Under the pieces are notes generated by a model that had not been told where the DNA came from, searched no databases, and was given only the letters and a program-made list of their open reading frames with translations. A stretch of 64,000 nt of DNA from the NCBI GenBank assembly GCA_900074885.1, contig FJUW01000079.1, forward strand, positions 83,243 through 147,242, written 5' to 3'. A program made the position numbers and the translations under genes. Shown in pieces: positions 1 through 11,860 of this stretch. Every line of letters begins with the position of its first letter. Within the stretch, counting starts at the first letter, position 1. The stretch is from Rhynchosporium graminicola. Its lineage: Eukaryota; Ascomycota; Leotiomycetes; Helotiales; Ploettnerulaceae.

Positions 1-765
1 ACGATATCGATAGCTGGCTAACGTGAAAGGAGTTAAATGCGAAATATATGCCTAAAAAATCAACTAAGATTAAAGGGTTATAAGACTTACATCCATTACA
101 AGAGATTAGAGTGACTATTATAATAGTGTAGCGCCTCTATAAGGTACGTCACTTCCCACACTTAATGATATTCCTTTCACTAGGTGGGGGGTCGCGCTTT
201 CAACATTTTCCTCGTTAAAATTGTCGTTTTCACGTTTTGGACTACGATTGTGCCTTGTGGCAACTTCCTAAATGGTGGAGTATTGGATTGAAGCACGTGC
301 TATCCCTTCGAAGTGCCTCTGATCAATATAGAACACGTAGTAACATGGGACACCGCTAAATCAGGTGGGTGGATATCAGCCCGTTAGTATTTTCAGTCCC
401 TCGTTAATTTGGCTTTGTCCCATGTTACTACGTGTTCCATGTTGAGAAGCGACACTATCATGTGATTTGCTTCAAACATTACCCTATCGCAAGGTCGGTG
501 TCCGCGGCACCATCAGTAGCCATGGCAGATTGATGTTAGCATATTAACAGTAGTAAGCAATGCGCATCTGTAGTAAATTCAGAAATACTGAGATATGTAT
601 GATGTACTGAGTTTTGAAGTTCATTTGTCGCTTTGACTGCGAAGGGTATTTGAAATAATTACATGAACGAAAGTGTGCAAGCTACAGCAGGTCCAACTTC
701 TTGAGAAAAACGTCTGATCAAACGCGATACGCTCACAATAGCTCCCCGTAACCCATTGTGCTGCT
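1..765. other. Intergenic left edge, no gene seen
   Basis: I see no convincing coding region on either strand. The only structure that stands out is the long perfect inverted repeat annotated separately at 331-437. The 3' end of the minus-strand acetylesterase gene abuts the right side. Confidence 0.6.
331..437. repeat. Perfect 22-bp inverted repeat with 63-bp loop
   Basis: The arm at 331-352 begins GAACACGTAG, and the arm at 416-437 is its exact reverse complement. Pairing stops abruptly on both sides, so the repeat unit is exactly 107 bp. There is no obvious target duplication next to it. It could be a very small MITE-like footprint, a hairpin in a transcript, or a protein-binding site. 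Confidence 0.8.
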
Positions 766-1648
766 TCAATTGCTAGGGAGGATGTATTTCCCTGCAGCAA
801 TCGCAGCCTTGATGCTCGCGTCCTCCTTCACATATGGCTTCACAAGGTGTCCCACAGAGCTTTCCAAAATCAATCCGGCAACCATATTTCCAAACACGAG
901 TCCTGCATTTGGATTCAGATGCGTCGAGTCGTCCAAAACTTTGTCGTAAGTCCTTGCTTTTGTCTCTCCAATAGCGTTCAGGTACTTCATTGAAGCTGCA
1001 TTCAAATCGATAACAGCTGCTTTGAGATCAGAAGCAACTGCCAAAGTGGCCTTCACCTGCTCGACAAGATCTAGATCGATGCTTCCGTTGACGTATCTAC
1101 GCCTAGACAGCGAAGTTACCAAGATAGGTGTTCCACCTGCGGCAATCACCTCCTGGGCGAATTTTTTCATGTTGACCTTAAATTCAGCCACGGTGATGTT
1201 TTTGATTGGTTTTTGGTCGTTGTGTCCAAACTAGAATTCCTACAGTTAGTCTTGGAATGTTTATACTTCCGACACGAATGACCTTCATCCAAAAGGCGTG
1301 AAATGTGGAAGTTCATGGTTGAAGGATAGGGAAAAGTTGCACAAATACCTGAATCGTTACGTATGGACTGTGGGTTGCGCTGGCCCGTTTAACAGCGCCA
1401 GTCACGTTTGCCCAATCGCCTCCAGCCCGAAAACTCTCGGTGGTAGCTCCATTGTGGCCGAAGTTGGTTCCATTTGCACCGCCAACGAGAGTAGTGAGAA
1501 AGCCATTTCCCCAGCCACCACCAGATGCAGTTGTTGAGTCTCCAGCTAGAAAGAAAGCAGGGGTTTTGAGGCCCTTCTTTGCCGGTTGCACAGGCGACGA
1601 TATAGCGATTCCAGCAAGACCAAGCTGCCATAAAAAGGAGGCACGCAT
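766..1648 (-). CDS. Rhamnogalacturonan acetylesterase (CE12, SGNH hydrolase), secreted
   Basis: Predicted to remove acetyl groups from the rhamnogalacturonan backbone of pectin outside the cell. Two exons on the minus strand: 1648-1349 (exactly 100 codons) and 1230-766. They are joined by a 118-nt intron with GTATTT donor, a CTAAC branch site and TAG acceptor, giving about 254 residues, the usual family length. A signal peptide covers roughly residues 1-18. SGNH blocks are complete: block I GDST with catalytic Ser38 and a glycine-rich GGGWGNG stretch; block III reads TIQFGHND precisely across the splice junction (residues 98-105); block V DSTH supplies Asp201 and His204. The intact FGHND only appears after splicing, which fixes the junction. 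Start chosen at 1648 because it begins the signal peptide. The neighbouring genes say nothing about pectin metabolism. Confidence 0.9.
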
Positions 1649-2684
1649 TTTGAAGTATGAGATGGGGAAAGGCTTTTGTGCTGAAAGAAGAAATTAGAAA
1701 GAGTAAAAGAGTGTATGGGCCGAAACTTGCAAAACAGGCGCCAGAGGTGACAAAGACGGTTGATATAGAGAGACTCGAAGTTGGCTTACGATTCGCATAT
1801 AATGATTGAAAGACCAAATCAAGCTTGCGAACTCAAAGCCCAGAGTCAAAATACGCATATTAAGTCACCCAGATCGATTGGTGTTACTTGAAATTTTAGC
1901 GTTGAATCCTCGCCAATCAACTGACCTGATCTCCTCGCTTCGAGGGATCAAGGTTCCCCGCTCCGCCGAAATCAGATTAAGGGATAATTAATTCGGATCA
2001 GAAGAAGAACAATGTCAAAGAAACAGTACAGTAGACCTATGCAGCTCTTGCAATTCACTAATCCTGCCTTTTCCCTATTATTTTAGAATGTCGTTGTGGT
2101 CAGTTGCCCTACCAGAAGAGGATTCCGCGTTAGAATGCTAGCACCAATTGACTTGGGTAGATAGATAGATACGATTGCAATATCAAGAAGTGGCTTTCGC
2201 AGTCATCTATGCGACTATCCCTACCTTGGAATACTCTTCCATTGGTGGATTTAATTGAGAAATGTCGTTCGCCTAGCTCACCTTTATTTAGAGGAGAAGA
2301 TTAAATAGGCCAGCCGCCCAACCAGACAGACCCTGCTGGGTTAAACCCTTTTACAGTTTGTCGTTGGCGTGTGGAATTGTCACGTGAGACTTGAACTGAA
2401 GATACACCTGGTAGGTAAAAAGCTTTCTTATAAGTGAAGAGGATTCGGGATCAAATTCTCCGGGCCATGCGATGTTTATTGACATAGTCACGTGATACTG
2501 AACGGCATTCGAGACGAGCGAGCTTCCTCGAAAGACTCAAAGAGGTATCGGTGAAAGGAGAACATGTCGAGCAAGAACGCACGGAACACGCATACATAAT
2601 AGAGCGAAGAAAGTGATGTTATCATTCTTTCTCTCAAAGACTTGAAGTTCCGCGCCGGCGCGACTCCTACACCACGCCAAACTC
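1649..2684. other. Intergenic, upstream of the acetylesterase
   Basis: No supported gene. Two CACGTG palindromes lie at 2381-2386 and 2489-2494, about 108 bp apart. These could be bHLH (E-box) sites, but a hexamer alone is weak evidence. A short GATA run is at about 2158-2170. Confidence 0.5.
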
Positions 2685-3077
2685 TCACATCCAAGCCACC
2701 AATATGAGCAACACAAGAATCCAAACCCAGAGAGGGATATCTGGGACCCGGATCTCAAGTGGATCTGGTTGTAAGTGATAACCCATTTGAGTCTTCACCC
2801 TAGCAGAAGGAATTCTCGGCTGTCGTGAACCAGCTATGAGATGGTCTTCGTAGTGCTCCCGGAGTGAAGGTGCTGAAGCCGCAGCCTTCTGAGCCTGGTG
2901 ATTGTATACCTTAAACTTCTGATTGCGGAGAGCCATTGCTTCATCGGTGTGCGGATTCCAGAAGTCGGCACTGGTTCGATAATGTCGTAACGCCGATCGT
3001 CTGGAGTCTAGGACATCGGAGTAACGTTCTGTGGTAGCTCGAGCGTAATTATTCATATTAAAGACTGATGCAGACAT
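2685..3077 (-). CDS. Small conserved-looking protein with C-terminal membrane anchor, unknown function
   Basis: A single 130-codon minus-strand frame, not recognised as any family I know. The first 110 residues are hydrophilic and rich in Arg, His and Ala (for example SALRHYRTSADFWNP around residues 28-42). The last 20 residues, IPLWVWILVLLILVAWM, form one hydrophobic helix ending at the C-terminus. That is the layout of a tail-anchored protein with its bulk in the cytosol. There is no signal peptide. A TATATA stretch lies about 30 nt upstream of the ATG (about 3107-3112 on the plus strand). Composition and a clean ATG-to-stop frame favour a real gene; function cannot be assigned. An alternative start at residue 8 (MNNYAR) is possible. 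Confidence 0.6.
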   Translation of the reverse strand: MSASVFNMNNYARATTERYSDVLDSRRSALRHYRTSADFWNPHTDEAMALRNQKFKVYNHQAQKAAASAPSLREHYEDHLIAGSRQPRIPSARVKTQMGYHLQPDPLEIRVPDIPLWVWILVLLILVAWM

Positions 3078-3816
3078 GGTGAAAATTGTCGTTGACTTGA
3101 CAACTTGTATATAATTTACCGAATAGAGCGTGAGTGAGCGATATGAGTATGAAAGAGATCAAGACGGTGTCGGAAAATGAAAATGACGCCAGCGTCGTGA
3201 AAGAGCGATGAAATTGTTAGCAACGGAAAGATGATCGAACGAGTGTAGAGCGCAAAAATGGGAATTTATTGTACAAGGAGATACTCTTGTAAGGGGCGGG
3301 ATGAAAGACTGGATAAGTAGGCAGCGAGCGGGCTTTGTTGCTTGTACTAACAAAGATGGTCTTTGTCGACTTCGCATAACAAAATACTTGTACTATCGAG
3401 GCCAAGTAACTCATATAAAGAGGAGAAATACTCAAAATAGAACAAAGCAATATAACAAGAGATTTCATCATGACAGAACAGCACACAATGATCCCATATC
3501 AATGACTTATGGCTCCGCTTTGTAGATTGAATATTCTCTCTTGTCATCGAGCACTCCACTCCGCACACAGACTTTCAAAGACAACTCATGGAAAATAAAC
3601 CAGGACTTCTTATAACAGCATTCCGGACCAAGTACAAAAATCAGCTCCGCACCCCATCATCCATACCCTTTTCGATATCTGCGTTGATCGCAGAGTTCTT
3701 TCAGTTCTTCCATTTCTTCCATTTCGTCCAGCACCCAGGCCTCTGCCATTTATCCCAGTTCAAGCAGATATCCACGCATTTTCGAGCTCCAACACCCTTC
3801 CGACTCGGCACTCGAA
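3078..3816. other. Intergenic between divergent genes
   Basis: This 0.74 kb separates the minus-strand tail-anchored gene from the plus-strand repeat protein, so it probably holds both promoters. The frame that opens at 3588 and runs into the next gene is out of phase with it and reads as low-complexity sequence, so I treat it as leader rather than coding. Confidence 0.5.
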
Positions 3817-5640
3817 ATGTGTCACATCTACAATTTTCCCGTATGCGGACACATCGACATCGACACATCTTCCTGCACAAACTCCGACCGATTGAGATTC
3901 CCGTGCAAGCCATTGTTCACAAACGTGAGACTCGTGGGCGAGTGCTCCCGCTGTCGAGAATCATTCCTCCGCACAGTGGCCAAGCGGTCCAGCGTCGTTA
4001 CCCGCGAGGCAACTTGCGCAGCACTGAGTTCCTTCGAGACACCGCCAACTCTCTTCGCGTGGCCCGAAAAGTCCGCGAGGAGGCAGACGAAGCAGCCACG
4101 GAGCGGGCCACTGCGCGACGGGCATCTCGAGGGCATCCCTGAGAGCCCAACGATCGTCAAGGAGGAGAGAAATCGGAATGTTGGGTTTGAAAAACCACTT
4201 CCTCGCCTTCCTACTCCAACGGACACAGTGAGAAATTTCTCTCCAGCCGCCTTCGCTTACCGAGCCTCAGCACAAGCTCATCCTGCTACACATCCTCGTC
4301 CCCGAGTCGTTCTGACTGCCCACCAGATAACGACTATGCCTGATTCTTTGACGACAACGATCCTGCAGAACACGGTAAGTCTCCTTCCTCGACAAGTGAT
4401 CACGACCCAACAACAAAGCCCGAGAGCACATCCTGCCAACCATTGCCCCCCTCCCGCACCAGCCGCGAGGCTACAGCCAGGACTCGATCGCAAGGGCCAT
4501 CGACTGAAAGGCAGAGACTTCTCCGCTCGACTTCGAGATGTCTACAAAGCGACGGAGGAGTTCCACCCACCCGCCGGGGTACCTCCTTCTGTCTCATCGA
4601 AAACACAATGCCCCTACCCTGCCTGGACAACTCTGCCTTCTCAAATCGAAGAGCGGACTAGAGAAGCAGGCCAGGTCTGGAGAAAGACACAAACCGAGTG
4701 GGACCAAAGGGAGCCAAGACACACCCCGAGCAAGGAGCTCTTCCTCACCACACCAGCAGAGGAGGAGATTTCAATCCATCTGGATCAAGGTGAGTTCCCA
4801 TCCTGCCTCCAGCCCGCAAACCACTCACAGGCCCACGATCTTTCGCGACTCTCGGCGAACTTCAACCTGTACACGGAGACAGGAGGAGAATCGTCGATCG
4901 AGCGCGAGACTCGCGATCCTGTGACCACCGCATCACGCACCTACACCACCTACTCGGGAGTTCCAGCCGTGCAGGAAAGCGCCTCGGAAATCCCGCTTCG
5001 ATCTTACGCAGCTCACGCAGCGCGCAAGGCCGAAGCGGTTGAGTTCGAGACCCGTAGAGCCACCGCTACTCCCACACCCACCACTTACATCGCCTACAAC
5101 CCGATCTTCACGATGAAAGACATCTCGCAATTCTCGGCTCGCATGCCGATCGAGTTCGAGACCGTCGCATCAAGCAGAGACAGAGCTCTGGACAGCGAGA
5201 AAAGCCTCTCTGAGCTCTCGGCGATCTTCAACATGACCTCTGGTCAAGAACGTAAGTCGATCGAGCTCGTCAATGCAAACTCACACAGAGATCCGTACTC
5301 TGCATACGATCCCACCGCAGCACTCAATCAGGTAAAGAATCTCTCAGAGCTCTCTGCGGTCTTCGATTTGGAGGCGCAGATCGAGCTCGAGTCGCACTCA
5401 CGCCTGACGACACCAATACCAACACAGCACAACAGGCTACCAGCGCAAGTAAGTACTGTTGGAGAATACGAATGCTACAATCCCCAGACAGTCACGCTCA
5501 CTGCAGAGCCGTCATCTGAGCTTCCAGAGACCCCCATCAAGGCAAGCAAGCTCTCGTACAAGCTCCAGAACCTCAAGCGCCACTCGGCGATGAAGCTCGA
5601 CGGCAACGGTCTGGAAGGAGTCTTCCAGACCTGGGCCTGA
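3817..5640 (+). CDS. 607-residue fungal protein with N-terminal Cys/His motif and four SELSA-type repeats, unknown function
   Basis: One uninterrupted frame of 607 codons. The N-terminus (residues 1-46) has the pattern C-x7-CGH-x7-C-x9-C-x12-C-x2-C, a Cys/His arrangement common at the start of fungal unknown proteins and possibly metal-binding. A long Pro/Thr/Arg-rich, probably disordered middle follows. The C-terminal part carries four spaced copies of a short motif close to (D/S/N)(L/I)Sx(L/F)SAxF: HDLSRLSANF near residue 341, KDISQFSARM near 434, KSLSELSAIF near 463 and KNLSELSAVF near 507. Several of these follow a Tyr-rich segment such as YIAYNP or YSAYDP. The end is basic (KLSYKLQNLKRHSAMK). 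Three donor-like sites (GTAAGT near 4376 and 5451, GTGAGT near 4787) occur inside the frame, so alternative splicing cannot be excluded, but the frame is open through all of them. Confidence 0.65.
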   Translation: MCHIYNFPVCGHIDIDTSSCTNSDRLRFPCKPLFTNVRLVGECSRCRESFLRTVAKRSSVVTREATCAALSSFETPPTLFAWPEKSARRQTKQPRSGPLRDGHLEGIPESPTIVKEERNRNVGFEKPLPRLPTPTDTVRNFSPAAFAYRASAQAHPATHPRPRVVLTAHQITTMPDSLTTTILQNTVSLLPRQVITTQQQSPRAHPANHCPPPAPAARLQPGLDRKGHRLKGRDFSARLRDVYKATEEFHPPAGVPPSVSSKTQCPYPAWTTLPSQIEERTREAGQVWRKTQTEWDQREPRHTPSKELFLTTPAEEEISIHLDQGEFPSCLQPANHSQAHDLSRLSANFNLYTETGGESSIERETRDPVTTASRTYTTYSGVPAVQESASEIPLRSYAAHAARKAEAVEFETRRATATPTPTTYIAYNPIFTMKDISQFSARMPIEFETVASSRDRALDSEKSLSELSAIFNMTSGQERKSIELVNANSHRDPYSAYDPTAALNQVKNLSELSAVFDLEAQIELESHSRLTTPIPTQHNRLPAQVSTVGEYECYNPQTVTLTAEPSSELPETPIKASKLSYKLQNLKRHSAMKLDGNGLEGVFQTWA

Positions 5641-6326
5641 AGCCCGACAGAGGCTGACACGATAGACCGAAGAGAAGACGAGAAGAGAAGGAGAACGAAA
5701 CACACGCGAAAGAGCGGAAGTCTAATTTTTCGTACAGTCCTATTTTCGCTGCTGTTTTACTTTTTTTGGCTGGAGTGTTGGCAAATTGTAGAATGTATTG
5801 ATTTAGAAATGTAGAACTGGAATTCATGTCAAAAAAACAACCGAGAATATTCCGGTGATGAACCGTGATAGTGGAAAGATGATAGTGAAATGGTCAATAG
5901 ACTTTATATACGAGGGGACTCATTCAAACATGTAAGGTCAACCTAGTCTTTTGCATGTCTCAAGACTTCAGGTTCTGCTTCTGATTTCTTACCTGATCAT
6001 GAAAATATCTCATGCACTTGCAACCTTTTGAAGGTGGGAAGCTGAGGAAGGGGCGATTGCCGATCTATTGACACACCTACCTAATGTTATGGCTCTCGAA
6101 GAAGAGGGTTCCGCGATATCGTCAACTAACCAATTGAAAGTCAATACATTTGATGCTCAAACCGTGATACCAAGACTCCCAACTCCATAATGTAACATGC
6201 TTGAAACTCATCACTCCTTTTCAGCAGCTGCTGCGATTTGTAATGGTACTGCATCGCTCGTTCGCAACCACTCGCCGTTAAAGGCATTAATTAGCCAGTT
6301 GCTAAGTTCTGAGGACTGTCAGCACG
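5641..6326. other. Intergenic between convergent genes
   Basis: This is shared 3' flank of the repeat protein (plus) and the dipeptidyl aminopeptidase (minus). It is AT-rich with several T and A tracts (for example near 5760 and 5830) that could serve in 3' end formation. I see no gene. Confidence 0.5.
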
Positions 6327-9029
6327 CTAGCCTTCGAGGTCCCAGTTGCTCAACTTACTATCATAAACAATCCTATTGGCATTGTGGAAGTAAATCCCAT
6401 GATCACTATCAGGGAAGACGTGAACATCATAATTCTCAACACCAGCAACATCCAGTTTATCTAAAAGTGTGAGGGTATTTTGCATGTGGACATTGTCATC
6501 CGCAATACCATGCATTACCAAGAACCTGACGTTCTGATGCAAGGCGGTCATGTTACTGATAGTCGCATTATCGTACCCACCTGGGTTATTTTGCGGCGTA
6601 TGCATGTACCTTTCAGTATATATCGAGTCGTAAAACCTCCAATCGGTCACAGGCGCAACGGCCATTCCATACGAGAATGTCTGTCCGGCATCTTGCTCGA
6701 GAGTCTTCAATGTCATGAACCCACCAAACGACCAACCCCAGATGGCCATCCGTGAAGCATCAACATACTTCTTCTTCGCCCATATTTTGGCAGTTTCGAT
6801 CTGATCGTGAGCTTCGTAGTAGCCTAGATTGCCCCGAACAATGGTGCGGGCTTTTCGTCCAATATATCCGGTTCCGCGTCCATCAACAGTAACAACAATG
6901 TAGCCAAGATTGGCAGCTACATAGGACTGGAAGCTAACACTGAAGCGTTTCGTTACCGTTTGAGATCCAGGTCCTCCGTAGAGATAAAAGAGCACGGGGT
7001 ACTTTTTCTTCTCGTTGAAGTGAGGCGGTCTTCGTTCCACGACTTGAAGCTCGAAGCCATCAATGTTTACTGTTGAAAAAATCTTGTGAGGTAGCTCGTA
7101 CTTCTTGGCAAGATCAGCTAGTTCCACATTCTCTTCAATAACTTGCATGTAATGATCAGAGCTGCTAGGTGTGCTGATGACTCGTTGCCATGGGATATCT
7201 GGTCCGTCATAGTCCAGCAAAGCCAAAGATGCACCGCTCGAGAACGAGACACCATAGTGACCCTCCTTTGAAGTATCTGTGAGTGGCTTCAAATCTGTGC
7301 CATTGAGGAAAACGCTATAGACATGGCGTTGAATGGGTGACTCTTTCGTCGCAACAAAATAGACCAAGTTCTTCTTCAGGTCGACAGCTGATGGTGCATC
7401 CACGACTTCCCAGTTTCCGGTCGTAAGCAAAACAGGGTTCGGATTATCCAAAGGGGTAAAGTACCCAAGATGGTCATAGTTCTCATGAATGACGGTATCG
7501 ATGTAACCATCTAACGGGCGGCCATTCTCAGGGTCCGCAGGAACATACTTAGTTTTCTGAGATACCTCAAACCACCCTCCATCAAGCTTCTGGACATCTT
7601 CAGTGCGCACAGTCTTCCCAGTCCGCGTGGCGACGTCAACGAGCACGACCCGAAGGATATCACTCTCTCTGTTGGTTTCTCTGATCAATACTTTGCCAGT
7701 TGACCCAGCCCAGACTACTTCAGTAATAAGGAGATTGTCAGGCGCAAACGATCCAGCAATCTTGACATCGAAGACGTCGCCTTTAGCAATGTCATAGAAT
7801 TGAAGGTCAACAGTCGGGTTTGGAGCACCCGCTTTAGGATATTTGATCTCGCGCACTTCTGGATAGTTCTCCTCCCCTGGTGCCGGCTGGACTCCGCTGG
7901 GTCGAGAGACGAAATACTGGACAGGGTATTCCGGGACTTCTGTCTCATTCGTACGTAGAAAAGCAACATATTTCCCGTCTTCAGCCCACCAAGTCGCACT
8001 ACTTCCTGCGAAGACTTCCTCCTCGTATACCCAATCGGGAACACCATAGAACAAATTCACACCACCATCCTTAGTTATTTGAACCACCTTCGTAGCAGAC
8101 AATTTTCGTAGGAAAAGGTTGTTGTCTCTTGTGAATACCACAGCATCGCTCTGGGGACTCCAGCTCGCCAACTGTATTCTACCCTTCGGGTTCGCGGGGT
8201 CTAGAGCCTCTGCAGACTGGGTTTCCACGTCAAAGATCCAGTACTTCGCATAAGATGAGTGTCTCCAATTTGATTTAGACTCCGTCGCAATGAGGACCTT
8301 CTTCAAATCCTTGCTGGGAAAGACACCATCAGGAACATGCGATTGGCCTCCAACAGAGAAACGCCCATTCTTCATCAACGTCTTTGTTTCCAGGGCACTT
8401 GCCTCCGCGCTGGCTCCTCTAATATCCTCCACGACCAAGTAATCTTTTCCAGCATTATTTTGTTCGAGTAGCAATCCGTCTTCCCCATTTGCCCCATTTA
8501 TCCAGCGCATGCCTTTTTTCTTGGCTCGCCATGTTCCACCCATGACCTGATCCAGAGTGACCTTCTTCCCAGTGCCTGTTGTCGAGGTCGCTGAAGGATC
8601 GTGAGGTTTTGAGGAGACATGTCGATAAGATTGATTTCCTAAGAACAAGACCAGAGCCAGCAGCCATACACCAATAAACAATCCGCCAACTATCCATAAT
8701 AATCGCCTGAACTTTGTGTCCACCGTCCTTCCAGTCGCGGCATTGTTCAGGAAAGGCCCAGTCTCGAGGTCATAATCATCCTTCTCTTCCTCATCGTGCG
8801 AGCTTATCGCGTGTTCGTTGTCCACATATCCTCGAGACTCGCTGGTCGGAGGAGGAAATTTAGGAGTGACCATCGTCTTCTTCTCGTCTTCTGCCTCCAC
8901 ACGGTGACCGAGGCGCTCGAACACCAAGCTCGTTGTCGATGCAGTAGATACTGAATCTTCCGACTTGCGGCTGAGTTCCAGGGACATCAGATCTGTGTCG
9001 TCGTTGCGTCTAGCCATGATCACTGTCAA
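6327..9029 (-). CDS. dapB: Dipeptidyl aminopeptidase, DPP IV family S9B, type II vacuolar membrane protein
   Basis: Predicted to remove X-Pro/X-Ala dipeptides from the N-termini of peptides, in the vacuole if like Aspergillus DapB and yeast Dap2. It is 900 residues, intronless and of normal family length. Residues 1-109 form an acidic cytosolic tail, residues 110-131 ([20 protein letters not shown]) a single signal-anchor helix, and the rest lies in the lumen. The beta-propeller carries the DPP IV double-Glu substrate motif in DWVYEEEVF (Glu336-338). The alpha/beta hydrolase domain holds the full triad: Ser767 in GWSFGG, Asp844 in HGIADDNVH and His877 in DSDHG. A second ATG at residue 5 could be the real start; it changes nothing functionally. 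The vacuolar versus Golgi (Ste13/DapA) assignment rests on family resemblance, not on a targeting signal I can prove. Confidence 0.93.
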   Translation of the reverse strand: MTVIMARRNDDTDLMSLELSRKSEDSVSTASTTSLVFERLGHRVEAEDEKKTMVTPKFPPPTSESRGYVDNEHAISSHDEEEKDDYDLETGPFLNNAATGRTVDTKFRRLLWIVGGLFIGVWLLALVLFLGNQSYRHVSSKPHDPSATSTTGTGKKVTLDQVMGGTWRAKKKGMRWINGANGEDGLLLEQNNAGKDYLVVEDIRGASAEASALETKTLMKNGRFSVGGQSHVPDGVFPSKDLKKVLIATESKSNWRHSSYAKYWIFDVETQSAEALDPANPKGRIQLASWSPQSDAVVFTRDNNLFLRKLSATKVVQITKDGGVNLFYGVPDWVYEEEVFAGSSATWWAEDGKYVAFLRTNETEVPEYPVQYFVSRPSGVQPAPGEENYPEVREIKYPKAGAPNPTVDLQFYDIAKGDVFDVKIAGSFAPDNLLITEVVWAGSTGKVLIRETNRESDILRVVLVDVATRTGKTVRTEDVQKLDGGWFEVSQKTKYVPADPENGRPLDGYIDTVIHENYDHLGYFTPLDNPNPVLLTTGNWEVVDAPSAVDLKKNLVYFVATKESPIQRHVYSVFLNGTDLKPLTDTSKEGHYGVSFSSGASLALLDYDGPDIPWQRVISTPSSSDHYMQVIEENVELADLAKKYELPHKIFSTVNIDGFELQVVERRPPHFNEKKKYPVLFYLYGGPGSQTVTKRFSVSFQSYVAANLGYIVVTVDGRGTGYIGRKARTIVRGNLGYYEAHDQIETAKIWAKKKYVDASRMAIWGWSFGGFMTLKTLEQDAGQTFSYGMAVAPVTDWRFYDSIYTERYMHTPQNNPGGYDNATISNMTALHQNVRFLVMHGIADDNVHMQNTLTLLDKLDVAGVENYDVHVFPDSDHGIYFHNANRIVYDSKLSNWDLEG

Positions 9030-11860
9030 AGGGTTTCAAGCTCCTGTTCGAGAGGTCAAGGCGAATCCAGCAGGCGAGTCTAACAGCAGAGACATATGCA
9101 GTCGTTCAGGTTTGATTGTTATTCATCACACACGTAGGCGTGAGATCAGCAAGGACAATACCGAAAACAATGGATTTATTCAGTGCCCCATGGGGAATTT
9201 ACAGCCAAGGTGTCGTCTTTGTCCAAGGTCTTGGCAAGGTTATCTCGAAGTCTAAATCTATCCCAGCGGAGCCGGATCGGTCGCTTCCACGCTCCAACAT
9301 CAACACCAACAATTCAGGTCTATATCAGTAATCTGGCATAGGCAAAGGACCTCATCGGTGGCAGGAGCACGTTGAACTATCGTGAGATGAATTGCTGATG
9401 TCCACGTACAAAGTAGGTCAGGGAAGGGGGTGGAAAGCACATTGTGAGGTGGTGCGAAATGGCTGAAGTAGGTATGCAGAGCGAGGAAGATAAGAACGGC
9501 AGACAGGGGAAGGGAAGTCCAAGTCCAGCGGTATATAACCAATGAAACTGTTAGATTGAGTCCATGGCCTCTTTTGAAATCATCAGCATGAACGACTGTT
9601 CGCTCTTTCCAGGCGCTGAGACCGGTAGGTTGAACGACAAATTGACAAACATTCAGGAGCTGCATTGCCTTGTTCTTCATCAATATCATTTCCGACTCTT
9701 TCGGTTGCGTTGCAAGCAACCAGCAAGCTTATGGTATACACACAGTGGTCACTAGTAACGTTTATCTAAAGCACGTTAAAGCTTCTTGAGGAACTCAATG
9801 GCTACCACGATGGTCCATATCCACGCCCTACTTTAATCAATTAATGTATGGTCATCTCTTCTCACAATCCAGTTTGTCCCCTTACATCGTTTGGATACAC
9901 CTCGAATGTGTCATCCACTTTCACCGGGGACATTCCAGCTGATGCAACCATATAACTTCAACAAGGGGGTGAAAAGATATCACGTGACGCGACAGCACAA
10001 GGACTATCAAGTGGCTGAGAAACGTCTCATCCAGCCTGATTTGGATATTCACTATCAGGTGGAATAGCTCTTTAGCACGAAGTAAGTTTTTGAACACATA
10101 AAAACAGCCTAATCTTATGATACTTTTTGAATCCTCTAACAATGAGTGACAGTTCGGATAACTTTTTTCACCAAACTTAGCTTTGTCTTTATGAGGTAAT
10201 GAGGGGTGCTAGGACTGTTGCCAAATATAGATATATTCCAGAACGTGGTCATGATCTGCTTGATAGCGTGAAGTCAACAAATAGTCGCTCTTTATCAGAT
10301 CAGATCATATCAAGTAGATGGTTAGCTTACAAGAGTCGGACGAACGGAATCTGGTACGTCGCTAATGAAATCTGGGTTTCTTGGTCCGGGCAAGTGCATA
10401 AGGAAGGGAGCTCGCTCGTCGGCTCAGCGTCATCAGACCGATTCCGTACTCCCCTCGAGCCTCGTACCGAAAGATGCCATGATATGTCCGTGTTGGCTAC
10501 GAACGAAACATACAGTAACATTTTATTTGTATCTACGTGATGACAATTCCGTTTCAATCTATTGATCAGACAGACCAGATATTTCAACTCCCAAGCTCCA
10601 TCCCTATCGGCAGTTTCTTCTCGTTATCAGTCCGTCCTCTCCTTGAGTCCCTTGGACTATAGAGTTCCAGGTCGAACAATTACGACCTGATCTCGACTAC
10701 AACGCGGAGGCCTGCTGATACTGATACAAGCATCAACTTGCGAGCGAGTCCGAAATCCCAAGGGTCTCGCTCTCAAGTCATTTCAGCCTCAAGCTTTCCG
10801 GATGTCCTAGCCTGGAGCCTACTTCTTCCACTGCACTCACTCCACCTCGCTTCAGCCCAGCCCATCCCATCCCCTCTGACCTACCTACCTCAGGTATCCT
10901 CTCTCCCCCTTTCTTCCTACTTTCCTTCCTTCCATCCATCTACTACTCTACTCTACGTGGCTCCACAGCATCTGCACCTCTACCTACGCAGCTCCTCGTC
11001 TATCATATCATCCGCTGTCAAAGTCCAACGGCGAAACGAAACAGCTGCAGCGCTTCTCGCCTCCGGTAAAAAGCTGCGCTACAGCCAAACATCCTCTTGT
11101 CCGGACGGCTTGGCTTCTTCGCTGTTAGAGACCTGTGGAGTAATTCAAGCTTTGGGCTCGCTGCTGCCGTCTCCTCTACAACAGTGCGACATTATAATAT
11201 TAGGCGCTTTCACGCGTGCTGAAATTGTCTTTCCCTCGGCTCAACTTCTACGTCCATATCTATCCATATTTGGTCAGATTTTGAGGTCAGCACCTGTCTT
11301 CTTACCTGCCTGCGTCCTGCACAGTGCTAGTCACATTCTGAAAAATAGTATCACAGAACATCACGGAGTGTCTCGGAGGACCTTGAGGAATATCTCCTAT
11401 TGGCGACTCACAGAGGTATGCATGCTTTTTGTGTTCACCTGGTATACAAACATCCCACAAGTCTCGAACTCGGTGCTGCGGACATTGATATCAACTCGGC
11501 ATTCCACGTAGCTAGTGTGTGGGTATGGATGCTGGCTGATTTGCATGGGCCTTCTGGCCGGATCGAGAGTTCAGTCCACAGATGGGGTTGTGTAACATGC
11601 GGGGCAAACCCCCACCAACCTGTACCTCTTGTACCCCAGATATGTTCAGTTCCCATGGGCTACTAGATAGATACTTCTCTACTCCTCCACCTCTCTTCTC
11701 CTCTTCTATTTCAAAAAGTATACTTCTGCTACTTGTGGGATGCCATCCTATTATCTTCACGATTGTCACTATTTCTACCGCACAGCTCTACGCGGTCTGA
11801 ATATCAATACCTCCATCTCGCCTTTGTACGCATAAAACGTAAATCATAACGCTAACTAAA
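9030..11860. other. Long intergenic region between divergent dapB and carnitine acetyltransferase genes
   Basis: 2.8 kb with no gene I can support. It includes a CACGTG site at 9981-9986 and a pyrimidine-rich stretch at about 10,840-10,960 (repeated CCATCC, CTACCTACC, CTTCC), which is common in fungal promoters and 5' leaders. A 257-codon frame in 10,738-11,511 lacks an ATG start, is Ser/Leu/Pro low-complexity and is probably chance or untranslated leader. Confidence 0.5.

Noticed and set aside
3588..4142. 184-codon frame overlapping the start of the 607-residue protein
   Set aside because: Out of phase with the Cys/His N-terminus, Phe/Arg/His-biased and shadow-like.
4443..4924. Overlapping frames inside the 607-residue gene (4443-4661 and 4538-4924)
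   Set aside because: They share the DNA of a longer open frame with recognisable internal repeats; Arg/Ser-rich shadow translation.
9300..9719. 139-codon minus-strand frame upstream of dapB
   Set aside because: Mixed composition without motif, close to the dapB promoter side; no supporting signal.
10738..11511. 257-codon plus-strand frame upstream of the carnitine acetyltransferase gene
   Set aside because: It has no ATG start, is Ser/Leu/Pro low-complexity, lies in a pyrimidine-rich region and shows no domain. More likely leader or chance.
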